From Luteitalea sp. (GTDB lineage Bacteria > Acidobacteriota > Vicinamibacteria > Vicinamibacterales > Vicinamibacteraceae), in NCBI GenBank assembly GCA_009377495.1, contig WHTZ01000010.1, positions 53,202-117,201 of the forward strand: a stretch of DNA of 64,000 bases, in the 5' to 3' direction. Below the pieces are notes generated by a model. It saw nothing but the letters and a program-made list of their open reading frames with translations. It was not told where the DNA came from and did not search any database. Position 1 is the stretch's first letter. Each line of letters starts with the position of its first letter. The translations under genes were made by a program, and so were the position numbers. Below, in pieces: positions 53,298 to 60,976 of this stretch.

Positions 53298-54433
53298 CCT
53301 TTTTCGCCGCGCTGGCGGAAGCGCCGCACCGTTACGATTTCTATCAAACGTTGCGGAAGCTGGAGTGTCTGTACCGTGAGCAGCCGCGCTGGGGCCAGGG
53401 GCTGCGTCCCGTGGACGAGCGCGTGCGACTCGGGCAGGATCCGGACCTGTCGTTCGCGCCCGCGCCACTCGCGGCGTTCGAACCCGGTCGGGAGGGAAAG
53501 GCGCCGCGACTGCAGGTGAGGCTGTTCGGTCTCCTCGGCCCAAATGGCCCGCTTCCGATCCACATCACCGAGTATGCTCGCGAACGACTGCGCAACGCTG
53601 GCGATGCCACGCTCAGCCGATTTCTGGATCTCTTCCATCATCGCTTTCTCACGCTCTTCTATCGGGCTTGGGCGCAAGCGCAGCCCCACGTCAATCGTGA
53701 TCGCCCTGAGGCCGACCGTTTTGCAGGCTATGTCGGCGCGTTCATCGGGATTTCGCCGCAGGCGTTTCGCCATCGCGACACCCTACCCGACGCCGCCAAG
53801 CTGTTTCACGTTGGTGCGTTGATGCCCTACGTGCGGCACGCCGAAGGCCTCGCCGCGATTCTCCAGCACTTTTTTCGGGTTCCGGTGCGAATCGAGGAGC
53901 ATGTCGGGCATTGGATGCGCCTGGGGGCAGGAGAGCGTACGTCGCTCCGGCGCGAGGGAGCCACGCTTGGCGCAGGTGCGGTCGTCGGCCGCGCTGTCTG
54001 GGATCGTCAACACAAGTTTCGCATTCACCTCGGACCGCTCACATTGGCTCAATACGAAAGCTTTCTGCCTGTCCCGCCGAGGGTGCCTGTCTCGCCGAGG
54101 GTACGTAGCGAGGGGTCTTCAGACCCCTCCTCGCCTTCGCAACACGGCGAAGGCGGACTTGTCTCGCCGGCTTGTCTCGCCGAAGCGGAGCGAAGGCGGA
54201 AGCCGCCAAGCGGCGAAGGCGGACTCAGGAAGCTGGTTGATTGGGTCCGGCTGTATCTCTGTTTCGAGCTCGATTGGGACGTTCGCCTGCGGCTCGAGAA
54301 GAATGAGGTCCCGTCGCTGACGCTTGGCGGGCGTGGGCGACTGGGATGGACGACCTGGCTCGGCGAGCGGCGCACAGAGACAGATGCCGATGAATTGCTT
54401 CTGGATGCTGAAAGCGTCGTTGGTCGAGTGTAG
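53261..54433 (+). CDS. tssG: T6SS baseplate protein TssG carrying a translated repeat insertion
   Basis: 390 residues, about 50 longer than most TssG. Family marks: YDFYQTLRKLECLYREQPRWG, GPNGPLPIHITEYARER, FLDLFHHRFLTLFYRAW, and the late GPLTLAQYESFLP and LVDWVRLYLCFELDWDVRL. Between the last two, residues about 271-322 are Ser/Pro/Gly/Arg-rich and encoded by intergenic-type repeat DNA (54071-54224). The frame is kept, and the start at ATG 53261 lies within tssF. Confidence 0.93.
   Translation: MGAAFGRKTDALAFFAALAEAPHRYDFYQTLRKLECLYREQPRWGQGLRPVDERVRLGQDPDLSFAPAPLAAFEPGREGKAPRLQVRLFGLLGPNGPLPIHITEYARERLRNAGDATLSRFLDLFHHRFLTLFYRAWAQAQPHVNRDRPEADRFAGYVGAFIGISPQAFRHRDTLPDAAKLFHVGALMPYVRHAEGLAAILQHFFRVPVRIEEHVGHWMRLGAGERTSLRREGATLGAGAVVGRAVWDRQHKFRIHLGPLTLAQYESFLPVPPRVPVSPRVRSEGSSDPSSPSQHGEGGLVSPACLAEAERRRKPPSGEGGLRKLVDWVRLYLCFELDWDVRLRLEKNEVPSLTLGGRGRLGWTTWLGERRTETDADELLLDAESVVGRV
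54071..54224. repeat. Dispersed palindromic repeats inserted in tssG
   Basis: The segment contains GTAGCGAGGGGTCTTCAGACCCCTC, the same kind of palindrome as the intergenic copies at 48844 and 57342. It is followed by CGAAGGCGGA and TCTCGCCG words matching the repeat at 1359. It encodes the unusual extra stretch of TssG between two conserved TssG regions. Confidence 0.75.
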
Positions 54434-54524
54434 GCCGACCTTTAGGGTCGGGCCCTGGAGCCTCTACATTGGGGTCCGTACCCCCACTCTTGATAGTCGC
54501 GTAGGGCGGGGCTTCAGCCCCGCC
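54433..54524. repeat. Palindromic repeats between tssG and clpV
   Basis: GGCCGACC-TTTAG-GGTCGGGCC follows the tssG stop. GTAGGGCGGGGCTTCAGCCCC (54501 on; stem 54505-54524) lies just before clpV. Both are GTAGGGCG-family copies. The second leaves only a few bases before the clpV start and may bury its ribosome site. Confidence 0.6.
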
Positions 54525-54529
54525 GATTG

Positions 54530-57328
54530 ATGGCTGACATGAGCGAAATCAGTCGCACCGCACTGTTCGGCAAGCTCAATAGCCTCGCGTACAAGGCGAT
54601 TGAGGGTGCCACCACTTTCTGTAAATTGCGCGGCAATCCGTATGTCGAGCTGGTGCATTGGATACAACAGATCTTGCACACACCAGACTCCGACCTGCAT
54701 CGCATCGTCAGACATTTCGAGATCGATCAGTCGCGGCTCGCCAAAGACGTCACCGATGCGTTGGACGGATTACCGCGGGGCGCGACATCGATCTCGGATC
54801 TCTCGACGCACGTCGAGAACGCCGTTGAGCGCGGCTGGGTGTATGCGACCCTCATGTTCGGGGACGTGCAGGTGCGTACGGGTCATCTGATGGTGGGGAT
54901 ACTCAAGACGCCCTCGCTGCGGAACGCCCTCATCGGCATCTCGCGCCAGTTCGAGGCGGTGAAGCTCGACACGTTGACCGAAGAGCTCGCGCGGATCGTC
55001 AACGGCTCACCCGAAGACACGCTTGCGCCTACGGATGGATCGTCCCTGGCGGCGCCCGGCGAAGCGAGTCACGCGATGGCGGCCGCGCCAATGGGCAAGC
55101 AAGAAGCGCTCAAGCGGTTCGCCACTGACTTGACCGACAGGGCGCGCAAGGATCAAATCGATCCGGTGATCGGTCGCGACGAGGAGATTCGGCAGATCAT
55201 CGACATCTTGATGCGCCGCCGACAGAACAATCCCATTCTGACGGGTGAAGCGGGTGTCGGGAAGACCGCGATCGTGGAAGGCTTCGCCACACGCGTCGCA
55301 CGAGGCGACGTACCGCCGACGCTCCAGAACGTCTCCGTATACACACTCGATATCGGGCTCCTGCAGGCCGGTGCGAGCATGAAAGGCGAGTTCGAGAATC
55401 GGTTGCGGCAAGTGATCGACGAAGTGCAGTCGTCACCCAAGCCGATCATCTTGTTCGTCGACGAGGCGCACACGCTCATCGGTGCGGGAGGCTCCGCGGG
55501 CACAGGCGACGCCGCGAACCTGCTCAAGCCCGCGCTCGCGCGCGGCACGCTGCGCACGATCGCCGCCACGACCTGGGCGGAATACAAGAAATACATTGAA
55601 AAGGACCCCGCGCTGACGCGAAGGTTCCAGGTGGTGCAGGTGGCTGAACCCGGCGAGGATAAAGCCATCTTGATGGTTCGCGGGGTCGCGTCGATTCTCG
55701 AGAAACACCACCGGGTTCAGGTGCTCGACGAAGCGCTCGAGGCCGCTGTCCGCTTGTCGCATCGCTACATTCCCGCGCGTCAACTGCCAGACAAGGCCGT
55801 GAGCCTCCTCGACACTGTTTGCGCCCGCGTGGCCATCAGCCAACACGCCGTGCCGGCGCAGCTCGAAGACTGTCGGCGAACGATTGAGGCGTTGCAGACC
55901 GAGTTGGACATCATTGGCCGCGAAGAAACCGTCGGTATCAACGCCTCCGACCGGCGAAACACGTGCGAAGAAAAGCTCGCGGCCGCTGACCAGCGACGCG
56001 TGGAGTTGGAACAGCGATGGCAGGCAGAGCGCGAGCTGGTCGATCGGATCCTGGCCCTCCGCGCGACGCTGCGAAAGGGAGCCGAGCGCGTCGAAGGGAC
56101 CGGAAGCACGCTCGAACAGGCCGCGCAGGCGCAACGAGGTACGGCAGACCTGCCGGCTCCTGACACGTCAGCATCTGTAACACCAGACCCCTCGCACGCG
56201 CGGCCTGACGTCCATTCAGTGGCGGCGACATCCGACGAGCGTGAGACATCGCTCAGTGAGCTTGCCGACCTCCAGGCAAAGCTCACGACGCTGCAGGGCG
56301 AGTCGCCGCTGATTCTGCCAAGTGTCGACGAGCAGGCCGTCGCCTCCGTTGTGCAAGATTGGACTGGCGTGCCGGTCGGGCGAATGGTCAAGAACGAGAT
56401 AGAAACGCTGTTGAATCTCGCGGAGACACTCAATCAGCGCGTGCTCGGGCAGCGGCATGCGCTCGACATGATCGCGCGTCGCATTCACACCTCGCGCGCC
56501 AAGCTCGATAATCCGCAGAAGCCGATCGGTGTGTTCATGCTCTGTGGTCCGTCCGGCGTCGGTAAGACCGAGACCGCCTTGACGTTGGCCGAGGCGCTGT
56601 ACGGCGGCGAGCAGAACGTTATCACCATCAACATGAGCGAGTTCCAGGAGAAGCACACCGTCTCGACGCTCAAGGGCTCACCGCCAGGCTATGTGGGCTA
56701 TGGCGAAGGCGGCATTCTGACGGAGGCCGTGCGTCGGCGTCCTTACAGCGTTGTGCTCCTGGACGAAATCGAGAAAGCACACCCTGACGTGCACGAGCTC
56801 TTCTTTCAGGTCTTCGACAAGGGCTGGATGGAAGACGCCGAAGGGCGGCACATCGATTTCAAGAACACGATTATTCTGCTGACGTCGAACGTCGGTACCG
56901 AGCTCATCATGGGCATGTGCAAAGATCCCGAGCTCATGCCCGATTCCGAGGGTATCGCCAAAGGATTGCGCGAACCGCTCTTGAAGAAGTTTCCGGCTGC
57001 GCTGCTCGGCAGGCTCGTCGTGATTCCCTATTACCCGTTGAGCGACGAGATGCTGGCCAATATCGTTCGTCTGCAGCTCGGCCGCATTACGAAGCGCGTG
57101 AGCGATCACCACAAGATTCCATTCAGCTACGATGAGGAGGCGGTCTCGCTCATTGTCAGCCGGTGTACCGAAGTCGAGAGCGGCGGACGTATGATCGACG
57201 CGATACTCACGAATACCGTGCTGCCTGCCATCAGCCACGAGTTCCTGACACGGACCATGGCCGGGTCGGCGCTGAACGGTGTGCGCTTAGCCGTAACGGA
57301 CGGAGATTTCGCTTATCGATTCGACTAA
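54530..57328 (+). CDS. clpV: T6SS AAA+ ATPase ClpV (TssH)
   Basis: 932 residues. The N-domain begins MSEISRTALFGKLNSLAYKAIEGATTFCKLRGNPYVELVHW, typical of ClpV. AAA1 has Walker A GEAGVGKT (about residue 238) and Walker B ILFVDEAHTLIG. A coiled middle domain of about 410-560 follows. AAA2 has GPSGVGKTETAL (about 672) and VVLLDEIEKAHPD. ClpV pulls contracted TssBC sheath apart for reuse. ATG 54530 or 54539 could be used; neither has a clear ribosome site. Confidence 0.96.
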   Translation: MADMSEISRTALFGKLNSLAYKAIEGATTFCKLRGNPYVELVHWIQQILHTPDSDLHRIVRHFEIDQSRLAKDVTDALDGLPRGATSISDLSTHVENAVERGWVYATLMFGDVQVRTGHLMVGILKTPSLRNALIGISRQFEAVKLDTLTEELARIVNGSPEDTLAPTDGSSLAAPGEASHAMAAAPMGKQEALKRFATDLTDRARKDQIDPVIGRDEEIRQIIDILMRRRQNNPILTGEAGVGKTAIVEGFATRVARGDVPPTLQNVSVYTLDIGLLQAGASMKGEFENRLRQVIDEVQSSPKPIILFVDEAHTLIGAGGSAGTGDAANLLKPALARGTLRTIAATTWAEYKKYIEKDPALTRRFQVVQVAEPGEDKAILMVRGVASILEKHHRVQVLDEALEAAVRLSHRYIPARQLPDKAVSLLDTVCARVAISQHAVPAQLEDCRRTIEALQTELDIIGREETVGINASDRRNTCEEKLAAADQRRVELEQRWQAERELVDRILALRATLRKGAERVEGTGSTLEQAAQAQRGTADLPAPDTSASVTPDPSHARPDVHSVAATSDERETSLSELADLQAKLTTLQGESPLILPSVDEQAVASVVQDWTGVPVGRMVKNEIETLLNLAETLNQRVLGQRHALDMIARRIHTSRAKLDNPQKPIGVFMLCGPSGVGKTETALTLAEALYGGEQNVITINMSEFQEKHTVSTLKGSPPGYVGYGEGGILTEAVRRRPYSVVLLDEIEKAHPDVHELFFQVFDKGWMEDAEGRHIDFKNTIILLTSNVGTELIMGMCKDPELMPDSEGIAKGLREPLLKKFPAALLGRLVVIPYYPLSDEMLANIVRLQLGRITKRVSDHHKIPFSYDEEAVSLIVSRCTEVESGGRMIDAILTNTVLPAISHEFLTRTMAGSALNGVRLAVTDGDFAYRFD

Positions 57329-57341
57329 CCACACGATAGAG

Positions 57342-57414
57342 ACGAGGGGCCTGAAGGCCCCTCGCTACGTAACGACATTCTAGTGGTGCGTTGGCGCGGC
57401 CTTCAGGCCGCGCG
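57342..57414. repeat. Two palindromic repeats between clpV and the TPR-methyltransferase gene
   Basis: ACGAGGGGCCTGAAGGCCCC with CTCGCTACGT is the GTAGCGAG variant in reverse. Then GGCGCGGCC-TTCA-GGCCGCGC is a GGCGCGGC variant at about 57393-57413. They are candidate terminators for the ClpV transcript. Confidence 0.65.
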
Positions 57415-57447
57415 TCAATCGACGCACGCTGGACGCCTGGGCGGATC

Positions 57448-58794
57448 ATGGAACAGTCGCCGGCACCATTACGGGAAGTCACCCTCGAGGAGGCCGTCTC
57501 GCTGGCCATCCAGCTGCAGAAGAACAATCAGTTGTCCGAAGCGGCCGATGTCTATCGCCGCATCCTCGAGCTCGCTCCGGATCATCCGGGCGCCTTGCAC
57601 TATTCGGGTGTGCTCGCCCATCGGCAGGGTCGAAGCGACGATGGGATCGCGCTGATCGAGAGAAGTCTCGCGCTCGAGCCCAATCGGGCCGATTGGTACA
57701 GCAACCTGGGCATCATCTTGCGCGCCAGAGGTAAGGTGGACGACGCCATCCTCGCCTACCAGCATGCGCTCTCACTCGATCCGAATCATGTGAATGCACA
57801 CAGCAATCTCGGCGTGCTGCTGCGGGCGCAGGGCAGGCTCGCCGAGGCCGAGGCCGCCTATCGAACGGCCATCCGGCTGGATCCCGAGCACATTGACGCA
57901 TACCACAACCTGGGCATGCTGCTGGCGGGCCAGCGGCGAACGCGGGAGGCCGTAGTCTGCTACTGCAAGGTCGTCACGCTGAATCCACGGCACGCGTCGG
58001 CGCGGAGGCTCCTCGCGCTCGCGCACTGCACGCTCGGCCAGCCGGAGAAGGCGGTGGAGATTTTCGAGCGCTGGCTCGAGGAGGAGCCCGACAATGCCAT
58101 TGCGCAGCACATGCTAGCGGCCTGTTCGGGCCAGGCAGTCCCCACGCGGGCATCGGACGCGTTCGTCGAGAAGACGTTTGACACGTTCGCGGCAAGCTTC
58201 GATTCCAAGCTCGCCCAGCTGTCGTACCGCGCTCCGGCGCTGGTCGCGGCCTTGCTGGAGGATGCGGGCTTCGAGGCGTCGAAGCACCTCGATGTGCTCG
58301 ATGCCGGATGCGGCACTGGGCTGTGTGGTCCGCTCGTGGCTCCGTTCGCACGGCGCCTGGTCGGCGTCGACCTTTCCAGCGGTATGCTGGCTCAGGCGCG
58401 ACAGAGGAACGTCTACGACGACCTGGTCAAGAGTGAGTTGACCACGTATCTCCGTGAGCACAAAGAGGCGTTCGATGTGATCGTCTCGGCCGACACTCTC
58501 GTCTATTTCGGCGCTCTCGAAGAGGTGGTCGCCGCGGCTGCGGAAGCGTTGCGACTTGGAGGATCACTCATCTTTACGCTCGAGGAACCAATTGACGGCG
58601 AGGTCACGACAGATTATCGCCTCGAGATGCACGGCCGCTATAGCCACGCTCGTGAGCACGTCGAGCAACTGCTCGCGCACGCGGGACTGCTCTCGAAGAT
58701 TGTCCCGGCGGAGCTGCGCATGGAAGCGGGAGCGGCGGTTGCGGGGCTGGTGATTCGAGCGACGAAGCCTCCGGGTCCACGTGCCCAGGTGTAG
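57448..58794 (+). CDS. TPR protein with C-terminal SAM-dependent methyltransferase domain
   Basis: 448 residues. Five to six TPR units fill residues 15-225 (AADVYRRILELAPDHPGALHYSGVL, WYSNLGIILRARGKVDDAILAYQHALSLDPNH, and similar). From about residue 240 a class I methyltransferase begins; its SAM motif is LDVLDAGCGTGLCGPLVAPFA, then GVDLSSGMLAQAR and VIVSADTLVYFG. The target could be a protein captured by the TPR part. Its place between clpV and vgrG suggests, but does not prove, a role in the secretion system. ATG 57448 is used. Confidence 0.87.
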   Translation: MEQSPAPLREVTLEEAVSLAIQLQKNNQLSEAADVYRRILELAPDHPGALHYSGVLAHRQGRSDDGIALIERSLALEPNRADWYSNLGIILRARGKVDDAILAYQHALSLDPNHVNAHSNLGVLLRAQGRLAEAEAAYRTAIRLDPEHIDAYHNLGMLLAGQRRTREAVVCYCKVVTLNPRHASARRLLALAHCTLGQPEKAVEIFERWLEEEPDNAIAQHMLAACSGQAVPTRASDAFVEKTFDTFAASFDSKLAQLSYRAPALVAALLEDAGFEASKHLDVLDAGCGTGLCGPLVAPFARRLVGVDLSSGMLAQARQRNVYDDLVKSELTTYLREHKEAFDVIVSADTLVYFGALEEVVAAAAEALRLGGSLIFTLEEPIDGEVTTDYRLEMHGRYSHAREHVEQLLAHAGLLSKIVPAELRMEAGAAVAGLVIRATKPPGPRAQV

Positions 58795-58865
58795 GTTAGG
58801 TTAGGTTCTGTTCCAATGTGTCCCGAGTGCACTGATCTTGTCTCTCAGCTTTGTCGGAGAACACC

Positions 58866-60965
58866 ATGCCTAGAGTAATGGAAATCACCACCCCGCTCGG
58901 CGACGATGTGCTGCTGTTCCATGGCATGCACGCACGCGAGGAGATGAGCCGGTTGTTCGAGTACCAGCTCGACTTGCTGAGCACGCGCGGCGACGTCAAC
59001 CTGGACGAGATTCTCGGCAAGAACGTGACGGTGAAAGTCGCGTTACCCGACGACAGCACTCGCTACTTCAACGGCTATGTGACGCGCCTTGCCCAGAGCG
59101 GGATGTTCGGCCGCTATCACCGCTATTCGGCCGTGGTACGGCCGTGGCTCTGGTTTCTTACGCGCACGGCTGATTGCCGCATCTTTCAAGACATGGCCGT
59201 GCCGGACATCATCAAAGCGGTATTTGGCGATCACACCACGGCCGATTTCAAGCTCGAGCTAACGAGCACGTATCGGACGTGGAACTACTGCGTGCAGTAT
59301 CGGGAGACCGACTTCAATTTCGTCAGTCGCTTGATGGAGCACGAAGGTATCTACTACTACTTCAGGCATACCGACGGCCACAACACACTGGTGCTCACGG
59401 ACTCGACGAGCAAGCACACCGCGTCTCCTGGCTACGAGCAACTGCCGTTCATCGCGCCCGCGCAGCTCGTGCGGCCTGACATCGAGCACATCGGCAGTTG
59501 GGAGCTCACTCGCGAAATCCAACCGGGCGTCTACGTACACGACGACTACGATCTCGAGCGGCCGAGCGTGGAGCTCAAGACCAGGAAAGTGCTGTCTCGA
59601 AGCTATGCGCCGAGCGACTACGAAATCTACGACTACCCGGGTCACTACCTGCAAGCTCCGGATGGCGAACAGTACGCGGCCGTACGTGTCGACGAGCTCG
59701 GCAGTCAGTTCGAAACGGCGGACGCGTCGACCAACGCCAGAGGTCTCACCGTCGGCTGTCTCTTGACGCTCGATCGCCACCCGCGTGCCGATCAGAATCG
59801 TGAGCACCTGATACTGGCGGCCAGCTACGACCTGGAATTCAGCGAGTACGAGGCGATGCCCGAAGGCGAAGGCTCGAGTTATCGGTGCAACTTCGTCGCC
59901 ATGGCGAGCCAACAGCAGTTCCGGCCGAAACGCCTCACACCCAAGCCCTTCATGCAGGGCCCGCAAACGGCGGTCGTGGTCGGCCCCGCGGGTGAGGAAA
60001 TCTACAAAGACGACTACGAGCGCGTGAAGGTCCAATTCCATTGGGACCGGTACGGCAAGCGCGATGAGAACAGCTCCTGTTGGATTCGGGTCTCACAGCC
60101 GTGGGCGGGTAAGGGCTGGGGCTCGGTGTCGACGCCGAGAATCGGCCACGAGGTCATCGTTGATTTCCTGGAAGGCGATCCGGACCAACCGATCATCATG
60201 GGGAGCGTGTACAACGCCGACAATATGCCACCACACGGGGGGGTCGTCAGCGGCCTGAAGTCGAATACGCACAAGGGCAGCGGCTACAACGAGCTCTCGA
60301 TGGACGACACAGCGGGCAAAGAGCAGGTGACGATTCATGGTCAGTACGACATGAGCACGACCGTCGAACATGATCAGACCACGACGGTGAACAACGATCA
60401 AACGACGACGGTGAACAACAACCGGGCGGCGACAGTCGCCGTGAACGACACATTGAACGTGAATGCCGATCGCACGGTGAGCGTCAAAGGAAAGCTTGCG
60501 GAGACTATCGACACCGGACAGGAGACGACGATTACCGCGGGCTACACGGAAACAATCACCGGCGGAGCGACCAGCACGATCACTGGGGACCTCACCAGCT
60601 CGGTGACTGGGAAATGGCAGAACACGATCACCGGTCCTGTCGAGGAAGTCATCACCGCTGGTGAGAATCAGAACATTACGGGTGAAAAGAAAGTCACGGT
60701 GATGGGCGGATTAACGGAAACGGTGACGGGCCTGCGTACGATGGACGTCAACGGCTTCATAGACCAGAAAGCCACCGCCGGCATCAGCGCGCACGCAGAT
60801 GGGCCGGCAATGTATACGTCGGGCTCAATGCTCACGCTCAACGGGGGTGGCTCGCTGGTGACAATCACGGCAGGCGCCATCACTATCATGGCCGCGGGCT
60901 CGGTCATCACGGTCAACGCCGCTGGTGTCTCGGTGAACGGCACGAAAATCTCGCTCAACTGCTAG
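58866..60965 (+). CDS. vgrG: T6SS spike protein VgrG (TssI) with extended repeat tail
   Basis: 699 residues. The gp27-like base has PLGDDVLLFHGMHAREEMSRLFEYQLDLLS and YCVQYRETDFNFVSRLMEHEGIYYYF. The gp5 OB-fold region has SCWIRVSQPWAGKGWGSVSTPRIGHEVIVDFLEGDPDQPIIMGSVYN. Residues about 490-640 are short T/V/N-rich repeats (TTTVNNDQ, ETITGGATSTITGD), the beta-prism spike. It ends without an extra enzymatic domain, so cargo must bind through PAAR. ATG 58866 follows GGAG. Confidence 0.96.
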   Translation: MPRVMEITTPLGDDVLLFHGMHAREEMSRLFEYQLDLLSTRGDVNLDEILGKNVTVKVALPDDSTRYFNGYVTRLAQSGMFGRYHRYSAVVRPWLWFLTRTADCRIFQDMAVPDIIKAVFGDHTTADFKLELTSTYRTWNYCVQYRETDFNFVSRLMEHEGIYYYFRHTDGHNTLVLTDSTSKHTASPGYEQLPFIAPAQLVRPDIEHIGSWELTREIQPGVYVHDDYDLERPSVELKTRKVLSRSYAPSDYEIYDYPGHYLQAPDGEQYAAVRVDELGSQFETADASTNARGLTVGCLLTLDRHPRADQNREHLILAASYDLEFSEYEAMPEGEGSSYRCNFVAMASQQQFRPKRLTPKPFMQGPQTAVVVGPAGEEIYKDDYERVKVQFHWDRYGKRDENSSCWIRVSQPWAGKGWGSVSTPRIGHEVIVDFLEGDPDQPIIMGSVYNADNMPPHGGVVSGLKSNTHKGSGYNELSMDDTAGKEQVTIHGQYDMSTTVEHDQTTTVNNDQTTTVNNNRAATVAVNDTLNVNADRTVSVKGKLAETIDTGQETTITAGYTETITGGATSTITGDLTSSVTGKWQNTITGPVEEVITAGENQNITGEKKVTVMGGLTETVTGLRTMDVNGFIDQKATAGISAHADGPAMYTSGSMLTLNGGGSLVTITAGAITIMAAGSVITVNAAGVSVNGTKISLNC

Positions 60966-60976
60966 GGGGATCGCAC

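Noticed and set aside
60361..60720. Short tandem repeats that resemble a CRISPR or minisatellite
   Set aside because: They lie in frame inside vgrG, encode the T/V/N-rich spike and have no regular repeat-spacer structure.
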